Assembly (NCBI GenBank): GCA_900548255.1
Contig: URKH01000015.1
Location: forward strand, 1 to 32,066
Reading direction: 5' to 3'
Origin: an uncultured Collinsella sp.
GTDB lineage: Bacteria; Actinomycetota; Coriobacteriia; Coriobacteriales; Coriobacteriaceae
DNA: 32,066 nucleotides
Positions 24,091 to 31,897 of this stretch are shown in pieces. How positions within the stretch are numbered: the first letter of the stretch is position 1; each line of letters opens with the position of its first letter. The translations under genes and the position numbers were made by a program. The notes under the pieces are model-generated. The model saw only the letters and a program-made list of their open reading frames with translations, had not been told where the DNA came from and made no database searches.

Positions 24091-24139
24091 GCCTCTCCTT
24101 CGTCTGCCCGATATTGTAGACGAAGGAGAGGCATGTCCA
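24084..24139. repeat. 22-bp perfect inverted repeat over HAD start
   Basis: Arms 24084-24105 and 24118-24139 are perfectly complementary around a 12-nt loop. The left arm contains the HAD ribosome site and ATG. The right arm repeats the same ribosome site and ATG in the opposite direction on the plus strand, where it opens a 67-codon frame with no recognisable features. In the HAD transcript the arms would pair and hide the start. Confidence 0.88.
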
Positions 24140-24199
24140 AACAATGCCGTCCCGGCGCGGCGTACCACCGCCTTCACAAATTCACGGTGCCCCAGCGCG

Positions 24200-25462
24200 T
24201 TAAGACAATCGCCGCAATCGATTTTTCAGCCGATAAAACAGAGCCGTCATCAACGTCAGCACCGCCAACATGGCTGCGAATACAATCGCCGGTGTCCATC
24301 GATCATATGCAGCCCCGTACGTCAATTGGCCGATAGGCGTTGCGCAGGAAAGGACCATGTAAACGACCGAAAGCACTTTTCCGCAGAGCTCAGTCGGCGC
24401 TGCCCGCTGAACAAACGCGATGATTTCAACCGACGCAATGCTTGCCCACACCATGACCCATGCCGAACCAACTGCAAACACGGCGAACGCACATACATCA
24501 GTGCCGCACAATAGCGCGACAATGATCGGCGCGACTCCAAAACAGATCATCGCAACATATCGACATATGCCATTGAAAGAAAAACGATGCGGCCAAATGC
24601 CGACCAAGCCACTGCCGGTAAGACCACCCAAGCCCAGAGCAACCTCAACTATCCCAACGCAGGACGATTGCATGCCGAGATGCTTTGTAACAATAATGGG
24701 AGCGCCAATCGTTAGCCCAACCAACGCAAGGTTCAAAACGGCCGCAAGCAAAATCACAGCGACCAATGATGCATTTTGCAACAGATACCGAATCGACTCC
24801 CGAAAATCGTTTCGGCATGTCGTGCGAGTCGCGCCGTCTCCCATCGTTTCAGATGAGGCATTTTGCTTGAGTACGCCACCAAACAACAGAGCTGAAATCG
24901 CAAACGTTACCGACGCGATTGTGCAAAGAGCATCGATGCCAAAGCACCCATAGACTGCCGTCCCGACCACAGGACCCAAGATATTGCTCACCATGGTCAC
25001 CTGCGAAACCAATGCAGTGGCCCGCTCAACCTTCTTTTCACCCGCCATGCGCACCGTCTCAATTTGGAGCATTGGCTTTAGCAGCGATTGAACACCATAT
25101 TGAACACAAAGTATCGCTACTACGACGACCGCAAGAGGCAACGAGCGCTTCATGGGGATAGACAGCAGTGATGCAGTCATCAGAGCAATGCCGAGGGCCA
25201 CGAGGACCTCGCGATGTCTTCCCCTATCCGCCAAGATTCCGCCAGCCGGAGTTGCAAGTACGCCGGGTATGAACGCTATCGCCGCGACGACGCCATATAA
25301 CGTTGACGATCCACTGCGATCGAACAAGTAAAGTGGATACGCAAAGCACAGCGCCGACAGCATCGAATACGTGCACAGCTGCGCAACCAGAAGTTCCGCG
25401 AGCCTGATTGACCGCACTGTTTTTGATTTCAACGAGACACCGACGTCTCTCAGCCCGGCCAT
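24200..25462 (-). CDS. MFS transporter, drug-efflux-like
   Basis: The 420-residue protein has about 12 membrane segments. After the second segment it carries the MFS loop motif GGILADRGRHREVLV, the standard motif A region (GxLaDRxGrkxxl). I start at ATG 25462 (MAGLRDVGVSLKSKT), behind a G-rich AGGGGGTGGG stretch; the longer reading would run through the operator region. It resembles macrolide/drug efflux-type permeases of Firmicutes and Actinobacteria. A TetR gene lies immediately upstream with matching operators, so inducible efflux is likely. The substrate is unknown. Composition is lower in GC than in the neighbours, hinting at horizontal gain. Confidence 0.9.
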   Translation of the reverse strand: MAGLRDVGVSLKSKTVRSIRLAELLVAQLCTYSMLSALCFAYPLYLFDRSGSSTLYGVVAAIAFIPGVLATPAGGILADRGRHREVLVALGIALMTASLLSIPMKRSLPLAVVVVAILCVQYGVQSLLKPMLQIETVRMAGEKKVERATALVSQVTMVSNILGPVVGTAVYGCFGIDALCTIASVTFAISALLFGGVLKQNASSETMGDGATRTTCRNDFRESIRYLLQNASLVAVILLAAVLNLALVGLTIGAPIIVTKHLGMQSSCVGIVEVALGLGGLTGSGLVGIWPHRFSFNGICRYVAMICFGVAPIIVALLCGTDVCAFAVFAVGSAWVMVWASIASVEIIAFVQRAAPTELCGKVLSVVYMVLSCATPIGQLTYGAAYDRWTPAIVFAAMLAVLTLMTALFYRLKNRLRRLS

Positions 25463-25477
25463 AAGCCCACCCCCTAT

Positions 25478-25494
25478 ACATACCACTAGTATGT
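25478..25494. promoter_or_regulatory. TetR operator 1, upstream of the MFS gene
   Basis: ACATACCACTAGTATGT is a near-perfect dyad (arms ACATACC and AGTATGT, spacer of three). It lies 15 bp upstream of the MFS start, and it resembles the ACATACCnnnGGTATGT-type sites of TetR repressors. Its place would block transcription or initiation. Confidence 0.7.
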
Positions 25495-25507
25495 ATTTAA
25501 TGACTTG

Positions 25508-25529
25508 AAAAGGGCAGCCGTGGCTACCC
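25508..25529 (-). terminator. Weak terminator between tetR and the MFS gene
   Basis: On the minus strand GGGTAGCC pairs with GGCTGCCC (one wobble pair) and is followed by TTTTC. It would limit readthrough from the regulator into the transporter gene, so that the MFS gene depends on its own operator-controlled promoter. Confidence 0.5.
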
Positions 25530-25542
25530 TCACAAATCAATT

Positions 25543-25559
25543 ACATACCGTTGGTATCT
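25543..25559. promoter_or_regulatory. TetR operator 2
   Basis: ACATACCGTTGGTATCT shares the half-site ACATACC and the three-base spacer with operator 1. It begins 4 bp past the end of the tetR coding sequence. Two sites 65 bp apart allow cooperative binding or looping. Confidence 0.65.
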
Positions 25560-25562
25560 ATA

Positions 25563-26225
25563 TTACCACCCGGCGCAGTCCCATACGTCCCAAATCTGCG
25601 CCGTTGTCTGGAGCACTTCCTCGCCCAAATCGAGTCCCACCGCAGAGGCCATCTGCGCCAAACATTGAGCGCGAGCGAGCATTCGATCCTTGGGTTCAAG
25701 CGGACGAAACAGTGGCAGCAACCAGAGATTCGCCAGCAACGATACGGCCTCTGCCGCTTCGCGCGGGCATTCGCACGCAATGGATCCGTCGGCGATGCCC
25801 TCCTCGATCACTGGCAAGAGACAGCCATCGGCCGACTCGTCAAATGAGCCCTGGTACTGCATCGCCAGTAGGCGCGAGCTTTTTACCGGATCTGCTGCAG
25901 GACGCATACGTGCCCATAGCTCAATTTGTGGAACAACGGACTCGGGAGCGTACAGTCGCTTGAGCTTTTGGGCTCCGGTCATATTACCGACGCCAAGCAT
26001 CGAGCGGCGGCGCTCAACAATCGGAGTCATCGCCCGATCAAACGCGGCGTTGAAAATCTCTTCTTTGCTCTTGAAGTGATGATAGACAGCGCCCTTGGTC
26101 ATGCCGTCGAGACGGTCAACGATATCTTGAATACTCGTCCCCTCATAACCCTGTGCGCAGAATAGCTCCAGTGCCGCGTCGAGAATCTTCGCGACCGTCT
26201 CCTCGGGATATTTATTGCGACCCAT
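25563..26225 (-). CDS. TetR/AcrR family repressor of the MFS gene
   Basis: The protein is 220 residues from the ATG at 26225 (MGRNKYPEETVAKILDAALELF). Residues 8-55 are the TetR helix-turn-helix, ending GMTKGAVYHHFKSKEEIF. The C-terminal part is a helical ligand-binding domain. It lies directly upstream of the MFS gene on the same strand, with two operator-like dyads in the 100-bp gap. This context makes it the likely local repressor of that efflux gene, induced by the pump's substrate. The ribosome site is weak (GCGGAT). An upstream in-frame ATG at 26261 has no better support. Confidence 0.88.
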   Translation of the reverse strand: MGRNKYPEETVAKILDAALELFCAQGYEGTSIQDIVDRLDGMTKGAVYHHFKSKEEIFNAAFDRAMTPIVERRRSMLGVGNMTGAQKLKRLYAPESVVPQIELWARMRPAADPVKSSRLLAMQYQGSFDESADGCLLPVIEEGIADGSIACECPREAAEAVSLLANLWLLPLFRPLEPKDRMLARAQCLAQMASAVGLDLGEEVLQTTAQIWDVWDCAGW

Positions 26226-26299
26226 AATCCGCCCATCCGCAACGCAAGTCTTGTGCCTCATTGCAGCATTTTAACGTTGCGGATGGCAGACGGTCGATT

Positions 26300-26638
26300 C
26301 TACACCGCGGCCGGGCCGTGTTCGCCGGTGCGAATGCGGATGACTTCTTCGACCGGCTCGACCCAAATCTTGCCGTCGCCGACGGCACCGGTGCGAGCGG
26401 CGTTGCAGATAATGTCAACGATACCGTCGACATGCTCGTCGGCGCAGATGAGGGTGAACTGCACCTTGGGGATCGTGTTGACGAGCAGCTCGTTGCCGCG
26501 CACGTATTCCTTCCAGCCATGCTGCGCGCCGCAGCCCTGCACCTGGTTGATAGTCATGCCGCGAACATCAGCAGCAAACAGCGCGTCTTTGAGAACCTCA
26601 AGCTTTTCCTGGCGCACGATAGCCGTGATCTTCTTCAT
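26300..26638 (-). CDS. PII nitrogen regulatory protein without T-loop Tyr51
   Basis: At 112 residues it aligns without gaps to the GlnB/GlnK family: MKKITAIVRQEKLEVLKDAL, GMTINQVQGCG, RTGAVGDGKIWVEPVEEVIRIRTGE. PII trimers bind ATP/ADP and 2-oxoglutarate and plug ammonium channels through the T-loop (36-55). Here residue 51, the Tyr uridylylated in enterobacteria and adenylylated in some Actinobacteria, is Leu (RGNELLVN), so control by nucleotide modification at that site is not possible. It follows amt on the same strand after a 155-bp gap, which contains a large hairpin. It is probably a GlnK-type partner of that Amt. Confidence 0.95.
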   Translation of the reverse strand: MKKITAIVRQEKLEVLKDALFAADVRGMTINQVQGCGAQHGWKEYVRGNELLVNTIPKVQFTLICADEHVDGIVDIICNAARTGAVGDGKIWVEPVEEVIRIRTGEHGPAAV

Positions 26639-26682
26639 AGTGAATTCCTCTCTTTATAAAGAAATGAACCGCCCATTCATGT

Positions 26683-26792
26683 GGCACGGGTTTTCCAGGT
26701 GCCCGAGATTGCCCCGAAAGAGGAGCGCCGCGTACTTCGGTACGCAAGCGACGGTTTGAGGGGCAAGGTCGGGTGCCTGGGAAAGCCGTGCC
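26683..26792 (-). repeat. 110-nt long imperfect hairpin between amt and PII gene
   Basis: The outer arms 26683-26706 and 26769-26792 are complementary at 20 of 24 positions. A perfect inner stem TTGCCCC/GGGGCAA follows, and a small apical GTACTTCGGTAC hairpin sits between them. It begins one base after the amt stop codon. It could be a repeat element, an mRNA-stabilising structure or a regulatory attenuator tuning PII expression relative to Amt. Confidence 0.8.
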
Positions 26793-26793
26793 G

Positions 26794-28071
26794 CTAATCG
26801 AGTCCGGAGAAAGAAGGATACGCGCTCTCGCCGTGCTGACTCGCATCCAAGCCCAGTGCCTCGTCGGCCTCGTCCACGCGCAAGTTGCCGTGGAACAGCG
26901 CCTTGACCACTGCGGCGATCACCAAGTCGAGCACCAGCACAATAACGACCGTCACCATAATGCCCAAAATCTGCGAGATGAGCAGCGACACGTCGCCCGT
27001 GTAGAACAGGCCGCCCTTACCGGTCCACGAAAGCTCCGGCACGCAGAACAGGCCCGTGAGCACGCCGCCCAAGATGCCGCCAATGCCGTGGCAGCCAAAC
27101 GCGTCGAGCGCGTCGTCGTAGCCAAACTTGGTCTTAAGATGGCTGATAGCCAGGTAGCAGACGGGCGATACGATCAAGCCCATGACCAGCGCCGCCCACG
27201 GCTCGACAAAGCCCGCGCCCGGCGTGACCACCACGAGGCCCGCGACCAGACCGGTGCTGGCGCCCACCAGCGTGGGGCGACCGGTGTGCACGCGCTCAAC
27301 GACAAGCCACGAAACCATGCCCGCCGCGCTGGCCGTCACGGTGTTGAGGATGGCAAGCGCGGCCACGGCGTCGGCCTTGAACTCGCTGCCGCCGTTAAAG
27401 CCAAACCAGCCAAACCAAAGCAGGCCGGCTCCCAGCGCCACAAACGGGACGTTATGCGGACGGTAGCTCACCATGCCAAAACCGCGACGGCGGCCGAGCA
27501 TTAAGCAGAGGATCAGGCCGGTAAGACCAGACGAAATGTGCACCACGTCGCCGCCGGCAAAGTCGAGCGCGCCGATGATGTCGCCGATAAAGGAGCCCTC
27601 GCCACCCCAGACCATGTGGGCGAGCGGCGCATAGACCACGAGCAGCCAAATGCCCAGGAAGGCCGTCATGGCACCAAACTTAACGCGGCCTGCCAGGCTG
27701 CCCGTGACGATAGCAGCCGTGATCATGGCAAACGCCATCTGAAAGGCGATGTTGATGATCTGGGGGTAGACGGCGCCGTCCGCGGCGTTGCCCTCGGCCG
27801 CCTGCAGCACCTGGTTGAGCACCGGCAGGCACAGAAGCTGGTCAAGGCCTCCAGTAAACGGACTCGAGCCGTCGCCGCCGTAGGCCAGCGACCAGCCGGC
27901 AACAATCCACAGCACACCGACCAGGCCAATGGCGCCAAAGCACATGAGCATGGTGTTGATGACATTTTTGCGCCTGGACAGGCCGCCATAGAAAAACGCC
28001 AGACCCGGTGTCATTAAAAACACGAGCATGGTGCAGATGAGCATAAACGTTGTCGATCCCGTATCGTACAT
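26794..28071 (-). CDS. Ammonium transporter (Amt family)
   Basis: The 425-residue protein has 11 transmembrane segments and clear Amt features: FMLICTMLVFLMTPGLAFFYGGLSRRKNV, a VWGGEGSF segment, DFAGGDVVHISSGLTGL with the first pore His, and CHGIGGILGGVLTGLF with the second. I use ATG 28071 (MYDTGSTTF), with GGGGGAG just upstream. Amt conducts ammonium across the cytoplasmic membrane. The PII gene follows on the same strand, as is usual. The C-terminal tail DEADEALGLDASQHGESAYP carries the typical ALGLD...HGE PII-contact region. Confidence 0.97.
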   Translation of the reverse strand: MYDTGSTTFMLICTMLVFLMTPGLAFFYGGLSRRKNVINTMLMCFGAIGLVGVLWIVAGWSLAYGGDGSSPFTGGLDQLLCLPVLNQVLQAAEGNAADGAVYPQIINIAFQMAFAMITAAIVTGSLAGRVKFGAMTAFLGIWLLVVYAPLAHMVWGGEGSFIGDIIGALDFAGGDVVHISSGLTGLILCLMLGRRRGFGMVSYRPHNVPFVALGAGLLWFGWFGFNGGSEFKADAVAALAILNTVTASAAGMVSWLVVERVHTGRPTLVGASTGLVAGLVVVTPGAGFVEPWAALVMGLIVSPVCYLAISHLKTKFGYDDALDAFGCHGIGGILGGVLTGLFCVPELSWTGKGGLFYTGDVSLLISQILGIMVTVVIVLVLDLVIAAVVKALFHGNLRVDEADEALGLDASQHGESAYPSFSGLD

Positions 28072-28174
28072 TCGCTCCCCCTTGGTCGCATGAACGTTGT
28101 CGGCGCTCATGATGCGGCCGAGGGCCAACTGGTGTAGACCAGATACGGCGTTGTTAAACGCTGCGTTGTCGAAT

Positions 28175-28234
28175 GGAAACGGTGCCGCAATCTTGGAAAC
28201 GGCACGGCAACGGGCGCGAAACGAACGGGAAACG
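28175..28234. other. Three GGAAACG repeats upstream of amt
   Basis: GGAAACGG occurs at 28175 and 28195, and GGAAACG at 28228, in the 198-bp gap upstream of amt. They may be regulator binding sites for nitrogen control or chance low-complexity; spacing (20 and 33 bp) is not perfectly helical. Confidence 0.3.
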
Positions 28235-28269
28235 TGCGAACGAGAAGGGTACGCTTGGCTCCGCTTTGG

Positions 28270-29289
28270 CTAGCGCCGGAACAGCTCGCGGGCTCGGTCG
28301 CGGAGGTCGGTAGCTCGGATGACGCCCTCGTAACGATTGATGCGCAGACGCGGGAAGGCGTTAAAGAAGCGTAGGTCGCGGCGGCTGAGTGACACGCTCG
28401 GCACCGGGCGGCTCATGCGCTTGCCGGCAAGGCGACGACCGAGCGACGGACGCGGCATGCTCGGCGCGGCATCGGCCACGCGACGGGCAGCGAGCGCCAG
28501 GCCGCGAGCACCATCCGAAATAAACGTCGGCATCGAAGCCTTCTCGCGCAGGGCATCGAGCGCCGCGTCGCCCAGCTCGGCCAGCCAAGCGTTAACGGCG
28601 CGACCGCGGATATGCGTCTGCGCCACCGAGTCGATCGCCGAATCGGGAATACGTTCGAGCATAGAGTTGGAGGCATCGGCAAGCGACTCATTGATGCGGT
28701 CGGCAAGGTCGGCACGCACACGCTCCAGCTGATCGGACAGACGCCGCCAGCTCGCCAACGAGCACGCCGCGTCGACCATCATCGCGACCGCAACGATAAA
28801 GGCGGCCAAGCGCACGATTAGCACCGGCAGATGGCCAAGCAGCCCCAGCAATGCCGGCTCCACTAAACGGCAAATACACAACGCACCCAAGCCAAACGCG
28901 CAGGCCCAGTACAGGCAGATGCGTCCGTGCAGGTTAAACGGCAGATGCGAGTAATCCCAAAACCGGGCACCCGTCGTTTTTTCCAACAGCACGCCCACGC
29001 TATATTCGATCACGCTGCATACAAGCGCCGCGGCGACAAACTGGCTCGAGGCATCCGGAATCCCGCGCAGCAAAAGCCAGCAGGCTATGCCGCCCACACC
29101 ATAGATAGGACAACACGGCCCCAGCAAAAATCCGCTGTTGGCAAATCGCCCGTGATTGAGCATGGCGCAGACTGTCGATTCCCATACCCAGCCGCAAAAA
29201 CCGTAGAAGGCAAACGAGAGCACCAGCGCCGAGAGCGGACAGGCGACAAGCGTCGCGCCGTCAAATGCCATGTCGATCGCGGTCCCCAC
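28270..29289 (-). CDS. CmpB-like membrane protein (ABC_trans_CmpB family)
   Basis: The 339-residue protein has five or six transmembrane segments in its first 190 residues, including the family pattern FYGFCGWVWESTVCAM, then ANSGFLLGPCCPIYGVGG and FWDYSHLPFNLHGRICLYW. These mark the putative ABC-transporter (CmpB) membrane family, whose function is not established. The C-terminal 150 residues are soluble and Arg-rich, with a helical stretch at 200-230, and are unusual for the family. It overlaps nothing but follows the HD-domain gene by 3 nt, so they are co-transcribed. Confidence 0.78.
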   Translation of the reverse strand: MGTAIDMAFDGATLVACPLSALVLSFAFYGFCGWVWESTVCAMLNHGRFANSGFLLGPCCPIYGVGGIACWLLLRGIPDASSQFVAAALVCSVIEYSVGVLLEKTTGARFWDYSHLPFNLHGRICLYWACAFGLGALCICRLVEPALLGLLGHLPVLIVRLAAFIVAVAMMVDAACSLASWRRLSDQLERVRADLADRINESLADASNSMLERIPDSAIDSVAQTHIRGRAVNAWLAELGDAALDALREKASMPTFISDGARGLALAARRVADAAPSMPRPSLGRRLAGKRMSRPVPSVSLSRRDLRFFNAFPRLRINRYEGVIRATDLRDRARELFRR

Positions 29290-29292
29290 CGT

Positions 29293-29829
29293 CTACCCTC
29301 TCCTCTTTTCGCTCGATTCGCCACTCACGCCATCGTCCGCCTCGCCCTTGCGCCGCAGACGACCGGCGACCGTCTCGCGCAGCGCGCACCACTTATCGGC
29401 CAGGCATACAATCCATGCCTCACGACACGTCGGCGGCACCGGCACCAGCGGAAACATATGCCGCACGATGATATTCCGCTCGCGCGGCGTCAGCTCAAAA
29501 TCTTCCTCGGCACGCGCCAGGGCAAAAAATGGATGCCGAAATCCGTGCAGTCGATGGCTTGGGTCGGGATCGTGCCAGTCATAGAGAAAGTAATCGTGCA
29601 GCAGGGCTCCGCGCAGCAACGAGGCGCGATCGACCGAGACACCGACGCGGCCCAGGTGCTCGGCAAAGGACAGACTTGCCCGCGCCACCGAGGTCACATG
29701 CGCATACACCGTCACATCGCCATGCTGGATAAACTCGCGCGTCAGGTCCAGACGGCCCGCCTGTGCCAGTTGACGGGCAGCATGGTCTACTTCGCACGCG
29801 ATTTTCTCGGCGCGAACGACATCGGACAT
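29293..29829 (-). CDS. HD-domain hydrolase-like protein
   Basis: The 178-residue protein starts at ATG 29829 (MSDVVRAEKIAC), with AAGGAGG just upstream. It carries the metal-binding HD signature: H44 in VYAHVTSVAR, then LLHDYFLYDWHD (H78, D79) and further His at HGFRHPF and IVRHMFP. HD proteins are typically phosphohydrolases acting on nucleotides or related compounds. The last about 20 residues are charged. It is the first gene of a two-gene unit with the CmpB-like gene. The substrate is unknown. Confidence 0.85.
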   Translation of the reverse strand: MSDVVRAEKIACEVDHAARQLAQAGRLDLTREFIQHGDVTVYAHVTSVARASLSFAEHLGRVGVSVDRASLLRGALLHDYFLYDWHDPDPSHRLHGFRHPFFALARAEEDFELTPRERNIIVRHMFPLVPVPPTCREAWIVCLADKWCALRETVAGRLRRKGEADDGVSGESSEKRRG

Positions 29830-29915
29830 GCTGCCTCCTTCCAGCGACTCACGGCGACAAGCCACGGCCTGTGCACAATCGATAAAAACATCATGGAACT
29901 TATCAGTATGGCATC

Positions 29916-29933
29916 GGGCAAAACGTTTTGCCC
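29916..29933. promoter_or_regulatory. 18-bp perfect palindrome, operator-like
   Basis: GGGCAAAACGTTTTGCCC is perfectly self-complementary with a central CG, the pattern of LacI/GalR-type operators. It lies between the divergent HD-domain and DXS-like genes, 87 bp upstream of the former and 124 bp upstream of the latter. No LacI gene is in this window. Confidence 0.5.
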
Positions 29934-30057
29934 CGCCAGTTGGCGAATTACCGCGCCGCCGTCACATATCAAACGCCAAAATGTGCGAGACTGTCTTGTG
30001 CAATTGTGCCGGCCGAGGGAGCGCCGGCGCTCGATTCGCATGGAGTAACCCACAACG

Positions 30058-31839
30058 ATGCTGCTTACGCAAACGACAACGCCCGAGGACGTCAAGGCTC
30101 TTAATCGCGCCGAGCTCCCGCAGCTCTGCGGCGAGATTCGCCACGCCATCCTCGAAAGCTCCGCCGCCGTCGGCGGGCACGTTGCCCCCAACCTGGGCGT
30201 CGTTGAGCTCACGGTTGCGCTTCATCGCGTGTTTAACTCCCCCATCGACAAGATTGTCTTTGATGTTTCGCACCAGACCTACGCCCACAAGGCGCTGACT
30301 GGGCGCGCGTACACTTATATCGATCCGGAGCGTTATGGTGAGGCTTCTGGCTTTGCCAATCCCGACGAGTCCGAGCACGACCTGTTCGCCATGGGCCACA
30401 CCTCCACGTCGGTGAGCCTGGGCTGCGGCCTGGCGCACGCTCGTGACCTAGCGGGCGATGCGTACAACGTCATCACCATCATTGGCGACGGCTCGCTTTC
30501 GGGCGGCCTGGCGTTTGAGGGCTTTAACAATGCCGCCGAACTCGATAGCAACCTGATCATCATCGTCAACGATAACGACCAGTCCATTGCCGAAAACCAC
30601 GGCGGCCTGTATCGCAATCTGGCCGAGCTGCGCGCCAGCAACGGCACCTGTGAGCGCAACGTTTTCCGCGCGATGGGACTCGACTACCGCTATCTGGATG
30701 CCGGTAACGATGTGTTGGCCCTGGTCGACACGCTGCAGGAGCTGCGCGATATCGATCATCCCATCGTGCTGCACGTCTCCACCGCCAAGGGCAAGGGCTT
30801 TGAGCCAGCCCAGAACGACCCCGAGCGTTGGCACCACGTGGGTCCGTTTGACATGGCGACTGGGCGCAAGCTCTGCCCGGGCCATCCGAGCGAGCCTGCG
30901 CCGCGCACCTATGCCGACATTACGGGCGAGGCGCTCAGCGCCGCCATCGAGCACGATCCGCAGGTCGTGGGCATCACGGCCGCCACGCCCTACATCATGG
31001 GCTTTACACCCGAGCTTCGCGCTGCCGCCGGCAAACAGTTCGTCGATGTGGGCATTGCCGAGGAGCATGCCGTAACCTTTGCCACCGCGCTTGCGCGCTC
31101 GGGCGCCAAGCCAGTCTTTGGTGTGTACGGCACGTTTTTGCAGCGCGCCTACGACGAGCTGTGGCACGACCTGTGCCTCAACGACGCCCCCGCAACCATC
31201 CTGGTGTTCGGTGCGTCAATCTTTGGCACCACGTCCGAGACGCACCTTTCGTTCTTTGATATTTCCATGCTGGGCGGTCTTCCCAATATGCGTTACCTGG
31301 CGCCTTCCTGCATGGAGGAATACCTGTCCATGCTGAGTTGGTCGCTCGATCACCGCGAGCATCCCGTGGCGATTCGCGTGCCGGGCATTGGCCTGGTAAG
31401 CCGTCCCGATCTGGCGCCCGCCGAAGACGCCGACTACAGCGCCGTTCGCTACAATATGGTGCGCCAGGGCCGCGATGTGGCCGTGCTCGCGCTTGGCGAT
31501 TTCTTTGAGCTGGGCGAGCGCGTGGCAAACCGCCTGGCCGCCGAGTATGGCATCGAGGCGACGCTCGTCAACCCGCGCTTTGCGACCGAGCTCGACCGCG
31601 AGTTCCTCGACAGCCTTGCCGCCAAGCATCGCGTTGTCGTCACCCTCGAGGACGGAATCTTGGACGGCGGCTGGGGCGAACGCGTGGCATGTTATTTGGC
31701 CTGTACGCCGCTGCGCACGCGCACCTTTGGCATCGCCAAGGGCTTCCCCGACCGCTACGATCCCAACGAGCTGCTCGCGCAGAACGGCATGACGGTCGAG
31801 AACATGGCCGCCGAGGCCGTGAAGCTGCTCAACGAGTAA
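30058..31839 (+). CDS. DXS-like thiamine-diphosphate enzyme, divergent acceptor site
   Basis: The 593-residue protein has the 1-deoxyxylulose-5-phosphate synthase architecture: GGHVAPNLGVVELTVALH, the ThDP motif GDGSLSGG (143-150) with N171, a catalytic-type Glu335 in GIAEEHAV, and Tyr357 in YGTFLQRAYD. It is shorter than typical DXS (about 620-640). The acceptor-binding DRAG...GADG...TH segment is FGASIFGTTSETH (384-396): only the His remains, while the phosphate-binding Arg and the following Asp are Gly385 and Thr391/392 region residues. The RYPRG motif reads RVPGI. It may therefore use another acceptor than glyceraldehyde 3-phosphate. The start is ATG at 30058 with GGAG 12 nt upstream, not ideal. 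No isoprenoid genes are adjacent. Confidence 0.8.
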   Translation: MLLTQTTTPEDVKALNRAELPQLCGEIRHAILESSAAVGGHVAPNLGVVELTVALHRVFNSPIDKIVFDVSHQTYAHKALTGRAYTYIDPERYGEASGFANPDESEHDLFAMGHTSTSVSLGCGLAHARDLAGDAYNVITIIGDGSLSGGLAFEGFNNAAELDSNLIIIVNDNDQSIAENHGGLYRNLAELRASNGTCERNVFRAMGLDYRYLDAGNDVLALVDTLQELRDIDHPIVLHVSTAKGKGFEPAQNDPERWHHVGPFDMATGRKLCPGHPSEPAPRTYADITGEALSAAIEHDPQVVGITAATPYIMGFTPELRAAAGKQFVDVGIAEEHAVTFATALARSGAKPVFGVYGTFLQRAYDELWHDLCLNDAPATILVFGASIFGTTSETHLSFFDISMLGGLPNMRYLAPSCMEEYLSMLSWSLDHREHPVAIRVPGIGLVSRPDLAPAEDADYSAVRYNMVRQGRDVAVLALGDFFELGERVANRLAAEYGIEATLVNPRFATELDREFLDSLAAKHRVVVTLEDGILDGGWGERVACYLACTPLRTRTFGIAKGFPDRYDPNELLAQNGMTVENMAAEAVKLLNE

Positions 31840-31840
31840 G

Positions 31841-31882
31841 AAAACCTCCGCAAGGGAAGCACCCCTGTGGAGGTTTTTATTT
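31841..31882 (+). terminator. Intrinsic terminator after the DXS-like gene
   Basis: AAAACCTCC pairs with GGAGGTTTTT, with a loop that contains a smaller AGGG/CCCT pairing, and TTTTTATTT follows. It lies just after the stop codon. Confidence 0.85.
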
Positions 31883-31897
31883 CCCCCAACTCAATTA

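Noticed and set aside
24133..24336. 67-codon plus-strand ORF with a perfect ribosome site
   Set aside because: The ribosome site and ATG are merely the inverted copy of those of the HAD gene; the rest overlaps the MFS gene antisense and has no recognisable features. I keep the repeat, not the gene.
28927..30048. 373-codon plus-strand ORF over the CmpB/HD genes
   Set aside because: Antisense shadow of two genes with clear motifs.
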